A DNA stretch of 64,000 nucleotides from an uncultured Paracoccaceae bacterium (GTDB taxonomy: Bacteria > Pseudomonadota > Alphaproteobacteria > Rhodobacterales > Rhodobacteraceae). The position numbers and the translations under genes are program-made. This document shows, piece after piece, positions 45,007-54,000 of the stretch. Position 1 is the stretch's first letter. Each line of letters begins with the position of its first letter. Under the pieces are notes generated by a model. It made no database searches. It saw only the letters and a list, made by a program, of their open reading frames with translations, and had not been told where the DNA came from. The stretch lies in the NCBI GenBank assembly GCA_947501555.1, contig CANMWG010000001.1, positions 744,001-808,000 of the forward strand, in the 5' to 3' direction.

Positions 45007-45107
45007 CGTAAAGAAATCCTTTTCTATGACTAAACATATTGGTCAATTATCACAATCTGATAGTCAATATAGGGTCCTCTCTGAACCACCCCAAGAGAGA
45101 GACCACT

Positions 45108-45866
45108 ATGAAAAACCAATTTGAAAACCGCGCCGTGCTTGTGACGGGTGCCGGGACTGGCATGGGTCGTGCGGTAGCGCTTGCACTTGCGAGTGAAGGG
45201 GCTTCTGTAACACTTTGGGGGCGGCGCACGACACCTCTTGAAGCGGCTGCAAAGGAAATCCAAGAGGCTGGCGGCTCTGCCTTGTTCCAGGTCTGTGACA
45301 TCTCCAATCCGGACGAGGTCGCCATAAACCTACAAGCATCTATTGCCCACTTCGGGAGGTTAGATGCGGTCTTTGCGAATGCGGGGCATCTGGGTGAGTT
45401 CAAGCCGCTCAGGGATACTCAGGCTGATGACTTTGCGGATCTTATCCAAACCAACCTTGTTGGCACGCAGCAAACGGTGGCACAGTGTCTGCCCCACATG
45501 GAAAATGGTGCCGTTTTGATAAATGCGTCTTGGACCGCTGGCGCAGTGATGCCTGGGTCTGGTGCCTATGCGGCCACAAAAGCAGCACTCCTTGCGATGA
45601 TGCGCGTATTCGCTGTCGAGGAAGGCCCGCGTGGCAATCGGATCAACGCAATTAGCCCCGGGATCATTCTGACCCCAATGGCGGACGAAGTATTAGACCC
45701 AGAAATTTCCGCCCGTCTTTCGAACCACACACCGCTGCGACGGAACGGTAGACCAGAGGACATAACAGGAACCGCGATGTGGCTCTTGTCTGACAACTCC
45801 GACTTCGTGACGGGTCAAGACATCGTCGTTGATGGTGGATTTACTTTGGGCGGAGCACTGAGATGA
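45108..45866 (+). CDS. Short-chain dehydrogenase/reductase
   Basis: A 252-residue SDR starting MKNQFENRAVLVTGAGTGMG at 45108, with GAGAGAG before the ATG. TGAGTGMG binds the cofactor; NASWTAG, YAATK and SPG hold the active-site set (Ser, Tyr, Lys). A C-terminal GQDIVVDGGFTLGG completes the fold. It is probably under the LysR gene opposite and is coupled (ATGA) to the decarboxylase-like gene. The substrate is not given by sequence. Confidence 0.88.
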   Translation: MKNQFENRAVLVTGAGTGMGRAVALALASEGASVTLWGRRTTPLEAAAKEIQEAGGSALFQVCDISNPDEVAINLQASIAHFGRLDAVFANAGHLGEFKPLRDTQADDFADLIQTNLVGTQQTVAQCLPHMENGAVLINASWTAGAVMPGSGAYAATKAALLAMMRVFAVEEGPRGNRINAISPGIILTPMADEVLDPEISARLSNHTPLRRNGRPEDITGTAMWLLSDNSDFVTGQDIVVDGGFTLGGALR

Positions 45867-46153
45867 CAACATCGAACGGAGCACAGCTCGCCGATGCTCT
45901 CAATCCCGGAGTTCGGGACGTTTTGAAAGAACGATATGGGGACCTTTTGCCGGGCATGGCAGATACAGTAATCGACATGGCCTACGAACGCTTTTATGCG
46001 CGTCCGGGCCTCGATCTAAAAAGCCGCTACATCGCAACCATCGCGGCTTTGTCGGCAATGGGGGCTCAAACTGCCCCACAACTATGGATCAATATTCAAG
46101 CTGAACTAAAAGTTGGTTTGAGCGAAACAGAAGTTGCTGAGGCATCGTGGTAA
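45863..46153 (+). pseudogene. Carboxymuconolactone-decarboxylase-family protein, 3' truncated
   Basis: The start overlaps the SDR stop. 96 residues read as the first two thirds of a CMD/AhpD-type protein (MADTVIDMAYERFYARPGLDLKSRYIATIAAL, then QTAPQLWINIQAELKVGLSETEVAE). The expected continuation (IWQM...YGGFP type, with further helices) is replaced by sequence from an IS6-like transposase. It is probably inactive. Confidence 0.7.
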
Positions 46154-46220
46154 CTGGGTCTATCACTACCGTGCAGTCGACCGTGATAGCAAAACCCTTG
46201 ATTTCAAGCTCTCGCAGAAC
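46149..46220 (+). mobile_element. IS6-family transposase remnant
   Basis: About 24 codons read GNWVYHYRAVDRDSKTLDFK and then LSQNRD. This is the conserved DDE-domain entry of IS6/IS26-type transposases (WxYLYRAVDxxGxTLDF). No start, inverted repeats or other parts were found. It abuts the cut end of the decarboxylase-like gene. Confidence 0.65.
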
Positions 46221-46330
46221 CGTGACCCGATGTTCGAGCCCGCGTCTAGATGTCACAAGGCAGCCCATCAAAACCGCCGTTCGCCGAAAGCGCAAACTGC
46301 AGAGTTACATTCGAAGGTCTAGCAATTTTA

Positions 46331-46864
46331 TCATGACGGCGGTCCGGGCAACAAAAGATCTTCCAGAAAATAGGCCGACAGCCCAGTACGGCCGTCCAAT
46401 TCGGCCTTGCCATAAACTGTTGTCGCCTGCTGCCGGGCTGTGCGTTCTGAAATCCCTCTGACGCTTGCGATTTCTTTCATCGAAAGACCTTTCAGTAACA
46501 AAAGCGCCACTTCTTTTTCTGCAGGTGTCAGTTTCCAGGTGTCGAATTGTGCACTGATATAGACGCCCATATAGACGCCCAATCCTTCGAGCTGTTTGCG
46601 GGCTTGGTGGGCAAGTGTGTTTAGCTCGGCTGTTTGCTCCATCGCTTCGCTCTCTAGCCTGCGTGTCCTCAAATGAGCGGCATGGGGTTGGAAAACAAAA
46701 ATGTAAGTTAACAGCCCGGTAACTGCCCCCACGAGCACGACATCCCAGATTAGCATGTCGATGCTTTCACCCTGACGGGCATCGTCCCATACATCAAACC
46801 CGGCCATGATCACCAGAATACAGATAGCGCCAAGAATTGCGGGGCGTTCGTGATGTTGGAACAT
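46331..46864 (-). CDS. Membrane-anchored LuxR-type HTH regulator
   Basis: A 177-residue protein with two membrane segments (about 8-26 and 38-60), a charged linker likely to form a coiled coil (ESEAMEQTAELNTLAHQARKQ) and a C-terminal LuxR/NarL HTH (LTPAEKEVALLLLKGLSMKEIA, then SERTARQQATTVYGKAELDGRTGL). There is no receiver domain. A DNA-binding protein held in the membrane could sense the envelope directly. MipA and esterase genes diverge from it and are possible targets. Confidence 0.82.
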   Translation of the reverse strand: MFQHHERPAILGAICILVIMAGFDVWDDARQGESIDMLIWDVVLVGAVTGLLTYIFVFQPHAAHLRTRRLESEAMEQTAELNTLAHQARKQLEGLGVYMGVYISAQFDTWKLTPAEKEVALLLLKGLSMKEIASVRGISERTARQQATTVYGKAELDGRTGLSAYFLEDLLLPGPPS

Positions 46865-47023
46865 GATTGTTTCTCCTTGCTACTAGCCTATTTGCTCAGC
46901 GACAAAGGTCATACGTCATTTGCCGGATAACTGTAGAATATGCCGTAACCCCGTCATACGCCCGATGAAATGATACGATGGATCGCACTTAAAACCACAT
47001 GTCATCAACATGAGGTCTTACAC

Positions 47024-47803
47024 ATGCGAAACATTATTATCCCCTCCTGCACCATGCTTTATCTTTGCGTGATGCCCTACAGTGCTACGGCCCAAGACCT
47101 TGGATGGTCTTATACGCTTTCAGGTGGTGCCGAATATGAACCGACCTATGTCGGCTCAGACAATTACGTTACCGAATTATCTTATGGCGCAGAGGCGCGG
47201 TACACCGTTTCACCACAGCTGCAGTGGGTTATAGCGCTTGGTGGCGCCGGGGTCCAATACCGGTTCGACGACAAGTCCAGCGTCGCGATCTCTCTCGAAT
47301 ATGAACCCGGTCGCGATAGCGACGAGGAACCCATTCTCGACCCCTTTGATACGATTGAAGACACCTGGGAAATTCAGGCAATGTACTTCCGCGAAGTCGG
47401 GCTAATCGATGTCGGTGTCGGCTTCCAACAAGATCTGCTGGGCAAAGGAAAAGGCCTAGTCGGTTTTCTGGGTGCCCAATACGATCATGATGTGACGGAC
47501 CGGCTCAGCTTTAACACCTCGTTGGCGTTAAGCTTCGCGGATTCTGAACACATGAATACCGAAGTGGGCATTACCAATGCCGTCGCAGCAGCCAGCGGAT
47601 TGGATGGGTATAAAACCGACGGAGGCTATAAAAGCACAACTCTCAATGTGGGATTTGACTATCTCATGACAGAGCGCGCGACGTTCTATTCGGAAATGTC
47701 CGTCGAACTCTACGGATCCAAAATCGCCGATAGCCCGCTCGTCAGTCAACTCGGCAGCGACACGAACACGTCGCTCGAAGTCGGCATCCGCTACGACTTC
47801 TAA
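47024..47803 (+). CDS. MipA/OmpV-family outer-membrane protein
   Basis: From the ATG at 47024 the protein has 259 residues with a signal peptide ending ATA-QD. The mature part is a beta barrel of alternating aromatic strands (YTLSGGAEYEPTYVGSDNYV, YKSTTLNVGFDYLMTERATF) ending in YDF, the terminal Phe needed for BAM insertion. MipA proteins scaffold murein enzymes or act in stress and antibiotic responses. It is divergent from the membrane LuxR-type regulator. Confidence 0.82.
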   Translation: MRNIIIPSCTMLYLCVMPYSATAQDLGWSYTLSGGAEYEPTYVGSDNYVTELSYGAEARYTVSPQLQWVIALGGAGVQYRFDDKSSVAISLEYEPGRDSDEEPILDPFDTIEDTWEIQAMYFREVGLIDVGVGFQQDLLGKGKGLVGFLGAQYDHDVTDRLSFNTSLALSFADSEHMNTEVGITNAVAAASGLDGYKTDGGYKSTTLNVGFDYLMTERATFYSEMSVELYGSKIADSPLVSQLGSDTNTSLEVGIRYDF

Positions 47804-47886
47804 CCCCGTGTTGGGATGGCCGGCTGGCGCAATCCGATCACAGCGCCCCCATGACCACAATTCCTAAACCAAGAAAGTCATTCACC

Positions 47887-49083
47887 ATGATCAAAATCAG
47901 AAACATATCCCTAGTTGCATGCGCCGCGGCATCTTGTACAGCGAGCTCCGCTCAAACCGTCGATGGTACGAAGTTCCGCGCGATCGAAGAAGGCGAATGG
48001 TATCATCCCGTTGAACCGGAAATGTGGACCTATTTCGGAGCTGATGAAACCACACTGTACGCAGTTCTCGCCCGCATTGCAGAAAGCGAAGGCGCGCGGG
48101 TTGACCCCGATCAGCCAGACACACAGATCGCTTATGGGCCCGGCAACTGGATTTACGAATTTAGCGCTGCTGGCGATGCGGCTCTTGCTGCTGGCGATTA
48201 TCAGGCAGCCGCAATCTATTATCACACTGCATCTGCCCCCCACACGAACGATCCCAACAGCATCGCGGCATTGCAAAGCGCCAATGCAGCTTACGTTCAG
48301 GCAGCGAAAGAGGTCGTCGGGGCCTTTGAAGTCGTCGAAATCGCGCATGCGAGCGCAAGTTTTCAAGCGTTCCTACATTTGCCAGAAGGCGACGGCCCCT
48401 TCCCCGTGCTCGTGATGTCGAACGGGTCTGACATGTCGAAAGTGACAGCGTTGAATTATTACCAAACGCATTTGCAACCCAAAGACATTGCGTTTCTGAC
48501 GCTCGACATCCCAGGAATGGGCGACAGCATCGCCTATGACGTGAGCGATGGCCAGACCGACAAGCTGCATGCCGCTGCCGCGGTCTGGGCGAAAACGCAT
48601 CCAATGATTCAGGAAGCTAACGTCTTCGTTCAAGGCGTTAGCTTTGGCGGCAACGCAGCGGCGCGGCTTTTTCTGGACAAACCAGAACTTGATTTGGCCG
48701 GTGTCATTTATACCTGCGGGCCGCTTCATCAAGCCTTTCTTGCGCCTCCAGAGGCATACGAGACCTTCCCACGATATACGATCGACGGCGTGAAAATGCG
48801 TATCAGTCTCGGCTTGGATGCATCCTATCGGGACTTGGCTGACGCTGTGCGGGTTTTGTCCTTGGAAAATCAGGGGCTATTGGGAGGCACCAAAATATCG
48901 ACACCACTATTGGCAATCAATACGCATGATGACCCCGTGGCGTCTCTGGATGACATGTCCCTGTTGCTTAATCGGGCCGAGAACGCGGAATCCGTTGTGT
49001 TTCACCTTTCTGGTCATTGCCCGCCCCACAACCAGCGTGAAGCGATTGTGTCGGCTTGGATCGCGAGTAACCTGCGCCACTAA
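47887..49083 (+). CDS. Exported alpha/beta hydrolase, FrsA/DUF1100-like
   Basis: From the ATG at 47887 the protein has 398 residues. The signal region ends CAAASCTASSAQ, so it may be a lipoprotein or simply secreted. A helical N-terminal part precedes the hydrolase domain with the nucleophile elbow GVSFGG, an Asp in INTHDDPVASLDD and a His in SGHCPPHNQRE. The closest plan is the FrsA (UPF0255) esterase group. The neighbouring MipA gene lies 83 bases upstream on the same strand. Confidence 0.78.
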   Translation: MIKIRNISLVACAAASCTASSAQTVDGTKFRAIEEGEWYHPVEPEMWTYFGADETTLYAVLARIAESEGARVDPDQPDTQIAYGPGNWIYEFSAAGDAALAAGDYQAAAIYYHTASAPHTNDPNSIAALQSANAAYVQAAKEVVGAFEVVEIAHASASFQAFLHLPEGDGPFPVLVMSNGSDMSKVTALNYYQTHLQPKDIAFLTLDIPGMGDSIAYDVSDGQTDKLHAAAAVWAKTHPMIQEANVFVQGVSFGGNAAARLFLDKPELDLAGVIYTCGPLHQAFLAPPEAYETFPRYTIDGVKMRISLGLDASYRDLADAVRVLSLENQGLLGGTKISTPLLAINTHDDPVASLDDMSLLLNRAENAESVVFHLSGHCPPHNQREAIVSAWIASNLRH

Positions 49084-49153
49084 TTGTAACAAGATAGGCT
49101 TCCCAGAAATAGGAGGCCTTGGAGGTCTGCTTCTTGTCATTTTTTAACTCTAA

Positions 49154-49231
49154 GCTCAGAGTCTCAATAATTGAAAACGCTAAGTCGTTGATTTCGTGGC
49201 GCCCACTATCTCAGCATTTAAGGGTTCTGAC
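49154..49231 (+). repeat. Short dispersed repeat, copy D (78 bp)
   Basis: The partner of copy C at 39246-39323. Copy D lies between the esterase gene and the histidine kinase gene; no A/B-type repeat follows it. Confidence 0.6.
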
Positions 49232-49314
49232 CTGTGCCCCACTATCACCAGCCTTGGCTATTTGCGTTTTTCAATTTAACTAAAGTACTTCGTTGATCGC
49301 TATATGGTGCCTGT

Positions 49315-50748
49315 ATGAATTCTATCCGTTTCTCGCTAACCCGCAACATCCTCATTGTTGTCTTAGGCACTTTGATTATTCTGTTCACTCCAAGTTATCT
49401 GTCGACCAGAACTGCGACTATCGAAAGCTTCAAAAACACGGTTGAGAGAGACCTTAGGGTTGTTGCAAATGTCGTGAAGGTTCGAAACGACGGTGACGTA
49501 TACATCGAGGCCAACGAAATCTTCGAGAGACGCCTTACTGCTAACGGACAAAGTGCGTTTGTCGTTCGATCAGGCGATGGCTCAGAGATTATTGAACGTT
49601 CAGAAAGTCTCAACGACACTAACCTAGAATTGAATGCCGACCAAGTTGTGTCTAAAAGAAATACAGTTTGGAGCGAAGAGATCGGACAGAACGGTACATC
49701 TGTTATGATTGCCACACGGACTTTTCGGGCGCGAAGAGCGACTGGTAATACTGACGCCACTCGCCTCAGAACACGCAGCGGATTGCCGACAATGGTTCAG
49801 GTATCTGCGTCGCGTGACATGTCAGAGCTGCGCGCTTCACTTCGGAAAGCGACCTATCAGGCGGTTATTTTGACTTTGGCAATCACTGTTGCAGCAGGGT
49901 TTGTCGCGTGGATAACGGCAGGCTTGGCCTTACGCCCAATCCAGCAACTGGCTAGTCGTGCGGCAGAAATCCGCGAGCCTACCGACGCGCAGCCGTTCTC
50001 GGCGAATGGAAAGTCAGAATTGGAACCAATCGCACAGCGGCTCAATAGTCTGCTTGCTAGATTAAAACAGGCCTCTATTATTGAGCAGCGGTTCACTGCG
50101 GATGCAGCGCATGAACTTCGTACTCCAATTGCTGAATTGCGTACTCTGACCGACGTTGCACTCGCTTTCGAAACTGATGCAGACCGATTGCTTCATGCAC
50201 TCCGCACGTCGAACGAGCTGTCTATCAGGCTATCCACCGTAGTTGATGCGCTACTTGGGGTCGCGCGCAAAGACACATTGTCCGCGAATATACAATCTAG
50301 CCCCCTAGATGTGCCAAAGTTGCTGAATCGGCTGCTCGCCGAGAAAAACTCTTCTTTTGACAGAAACAAAAAAGAATTGGCCATAATCGGCCCCACCACG
50401 CATATCATCAATACAGATCCTGCTCTTCTCACGTCGATCTTAACAAATCTAATCGGAAATGCAGTTTCATATTCGCCAAACACCTCAGAGATTCATATTG
50501 CCTACAGTGGAGGAAGTAACGGTTTTAGATTGGATATCAGCAATCCAGCCCCTGACCTAAACGTTGACAACCTAGAACAACTTTTCAAACCATTCTGGCG
50601 TCAGAAAGGGTCGTACTCTGACCGTTCTCATTCTGGAGTTGGCCTGACTTTGTCCCGAAACTTCGCTGACCTTCTGGGGTATACGCTTACAGCAAACATC
50701 CTGATGTCGGGACATATCCAGTTCACACTCTTGTCAGATTTGACCTGA
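49315..50748 (+). CDS. Orphan sensor histidine kinase
   Basis: A 477-residue membrane sensor kinase: membrane segment 1 at about 10-28, a periplasmic region to about 180, membrane segment 2 at 183-203, HAMP to about 253, dimerisation box FTADAAHELRTP with H266, N-box LTNLIGNAVSYSP and G-box SGVGLTLS. The usual DxGxG box is replaced by ISNPAPDL, seen in some kinases of this branch. No response regulator is adjacent. Base composition is AT-richer than the surrounding core genes, which fits a transferred gene. Confidence 0.88.
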   Translation: MNSIRFSLTRNILIVVLGTLIILFTPSYLSTRTATIESFKNTVERDLRVVANVVKVRNDGDVYIEANEIFERRLTANGQSAFVVRSGDGSEIIERSESLNDTNLELNADQVVSKRNTVWSEEIGQNGTSVMIATRTFRARRATGNTDATRLRTRSGLPTMVQVSASRDMSELRASLRKATYQAVILTLAITVAAGFVAWITAGLALRPIQQLASRAAEIREPTDAQPFSANGKSELEPIAQRLNSLLARLKQASIIEQRFTADAAHELRTPIAELRTLTDVALAFETDADRLLHALRTSNELSIRLSTVVDALLGVARKDTLSANIQSSPLDVPKLLNRLLAEKNSSFDRNKKELAIIGPTTHIINTDPALLTSILTNLIGNAVSYSPNTSEIHIAYSGGSNGFRLDISNPAPDLNVDNLEQLFKPFWRQKGSYSDRSHSGVGLTLSRNFADLLGYTLTANILMSGHIQFTLLSDLT

Positions 50749-50985
50749 GTTGCTGTGAACAAACTGCCGTACCCACAAAGGACTGGCCTTTAGCAACGAG
50801 AACTTCCCGAAAACGCACATTCTATACCCCTGCGGCATCGCTCCATCGTCTCAAACACGACAAGCGTAGGCGTAACCCCGATACAAAAGCTGAAGTCAGC
50901 GTAGATTCTACTGACGCACCCCTCTAAAAATGGGGGGATTACCCGACCAGCTCCTGCGCTTCCGTCGCTTGCTCATAACCGCCCT

Positions 50986-51017
50986 CTAAGTGTCCACTTA
51001 TTTAGATGGACACTTAG
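50986..51017. repeat. 11-bp perfect inverted repeat
   Basis: CTAAGTGTCCA and TGGACACTTAG with a 10-base spacer. It sits 75 bases beyond the stop of the giant minus-strand gene and could be its 3' stem, although no T-run is present; the TGTCCA/TGGACA ends also resemble IS3-type termini. The rest of the 50749-51092 gap shows no gene. Confidence 0.55.
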
Positions 51018-51092
51018 CTAACAACCCATCGCACCGTTAGAGCGGGTTCAACGGACGGGCACATCTCATCTAAAAGGCCAATACAATGGTTT

Positions 51093-54000
51093 CTATAAGA
51101 AGAATTCATCGTAGGTGCTCGCTGATCCATCCGCGAATTCGAAGTGTTCGATACGCTCGCCTTCATGGGCAAAACGGACAGTATGGACGTCCCCGGTCTC
51201 ATCCGTGAAGCTGACATGCAGCCAATCACCATGTATATCGTCAGTTCCATCAACCATGCTGAAAGTGACATCCGACGCATTCAGATCCGCAAAACGGAAT
51301 GTGTCGTCACCGCCATCTGCAGCCTCGCTTCCGTTGTTGATAACCAAGTTTCCTGCGCTGGCATAATAGATATACGTGTCATCCCCCGCTTCACCTGCCA
51401 AAGATTGATCACCCGCCGCGTCATGAGCTGCAATAAGCGTATCATTGCCCTCACGGCCAGCCAATGTGTAGGTTTGGTCATTACCAATACTCTTGATCAG
51501 ATCACCTTCACTTGAGCCTCGGATCGTCCACCGATCATTCGCATTGATCTCAATACTGCTGAACCCAGACCCATCCGCGAATTCGAAGTGCTCAATATGC
51601 GCACCTTCATGGGCAATGCTGACGGTATGGAGGTCCCCGGTCCCATCCGTGAAGCTGATCTGTAGCCAGTCCCCGTCATCGGCAGTGTATGCATCCAAGA
51701 TACTAAAGGTGACATCGGCCGCATTTAGGTCCGCAAAACGGAATGTGTCGTTGCCGCCATTTACAGTCTCGCCTGCGTTGCTGATTAAGACGTCCCCGGC
51801 ATTAGCGGAATAGACATATGTGTCGTTGCCCGCTTGACCAGCCAAAGCTTGGTTGCCAGCGGCATCAAATTGAGCCACCAATTTATCATTGCCGTCGTGG
51901 CCCACCAATGTGTAGCTGCGCCCATCGTCAATCCCGTAGATTACGTCATTGCCATCACTTCCTGTGATGCGCGCTCTGCCGTTATCATTTACGTCGAGAG
52001 AGTACGTGAAGATATCTTCCCGGTTCCATCGCACGCCGCCATCGAATTCAATGACTTCAATACCCCGGCCGTAGCCAAATTTCTCAAACTGGTCCTCAAC
52101 AGTGATTGTCGCGCCAGATTTCATCGTCACGATCAAATCCATGCCGTCGGCAGACCGTGCCAATGTCACATTGTTGACGTCGTAATCAGATAATACCAAC
52201 GTGTCGGACTCTGTGGCGGTCCTGACGGTGTCGCGAATAATGTCGCTCCCGTCACCAGCCTGCCAAACATAGTAGTCGTTTCCTCTTCCGCCTATCAGTG
52301 TGTCTTTACCTTCACCGCCTTGCAGCCGGTCACTGCCATCACCCCCTGTGAGGGTATCATTGCCAGCATTTCCATAGAAGACATCTCTCTTGGTGCTGCC
52401 AATGAGGGTGTCGTTTGCCGAAGTACCATTTTGCTGGTTGAAGCCCGGTGAATCTGTCGCGACATGGATGTTGCCAACTTCGATATGTTCAACGCTTTGC
52501 GCCAGTGCGACAATAAATTGCGCGTTTGTCAGGTCACCAGAAGAAAGATGATCAACCCAAAGTAGCCTCTCTTCAGTAGTTGGATTACGACCAAAGGCAT
52601 TCAAGAATGCTTGTACGACAAGTGTGCCAGCGGTGTTGTTACTGATATTATTGGTAGAAATTCCGTTTGTGGTTCCATCATAAGAAATTTCTCGAATATC
52701 AGCATCTGCCGAGAAGAGTATTTCAACCAGCTCTTCAGCCGTATCATTGGAATTGAGCAATCGGTCTGAAAGATACTGCAATTCCTGCTCAGTGGCGTGC
52801 CGATCAAAGACAACATCAACAAGCCGTTCAACCAGCGTACGTGCATAGGATTCATCAAGGCTGCGTTCGAAAACGGCCCCATTCATGATGACATCGAAAT
52901 TGTTGGTTTCCAAATGTCCGTTCCCAACAACCAAATGCTCTGATGATTCAGAAAGCGCTTGTACAATGGTCACACGGCTTGCAATGGTTCCATCCAACGT
53001 CGTCAGATGTTCAGAAAGCTCAAGCATGCTAGGGCCACGACCCAATGAATTCATGTATATCTGGGTGACGAAGTCGGCATCAGAGACGCTACCTGTTTTG
53101 CTATAACGAGCAACAAATTCATTTGACTCGATGAGGTCTTCTATCAAAGACAGATCATCAAGTTGACCATTGTTGATATACTTCACCAACGATTCTTGTT
53201 CTTCAGTATCCAAGTCGCGATCAAGAACGGAATCGTAAATACGCTCCGCTTCATCAAATATCAGCTGCTTTGTAGCAGCATCAATTCGAACAGATGATGT
53301 TTCGTTTATGCTGGTGCTTTTCTCAATCAAGGTCCAAGTGTCGAAACCCTGTGCGTCAATTTCGTGAGACACCGTCAAACGGGATTCTTCGGCCGACGGG
53401 GTAACGCCATTCTTCCATGTGTAGCTACCGTTATTGAGCTCAGATCGTATAATGGTCTGTGTCACATCCCCACGATCAATTCTGGTTATTAAACCGTCAG
53501 CCGTCGTGGTGGTAACGAATGTATTGTTGATCGCTCCAACTTCGTTGAATGAGGTCGTTGTTTCAACACGCGATCCATCTGCCGCGACCTCTGTTTTGGA
53601 GATTTTATCAGCAAGGCCATTCCCATCGTAGTCAGAAACCCGAAGTGTTGTGCGCCCGTCTGCACTCGTCTCCTCTTCTACTTTTGCATGCAGGTCACCA
53701 TCACCATAACGGGTTTCGGAAACCGTGCTGCGTGAGCCGTCATCGTTGATGGTTGTTTGTATCTGCGTCGTACGATCAACGGTTCCATCACCATTGGCGT
53801 CTATCTGTCGCGTCGATGATAGGCCATTTGCGGCAACGGTAGTTTCACCGGAATAGGCGACATTTGTCCCGAAAGTCTCGGTGAACGTGGTGACCATGTC
53901 GCCGTTGTCTGCGTAGCTTACCTCAGTGGCTCTTACGAAGTCTGCATTGCCATCAGCGTCTATATCAAACGCGTAACTGTTGCTCTGTTCATTTGCCGAT

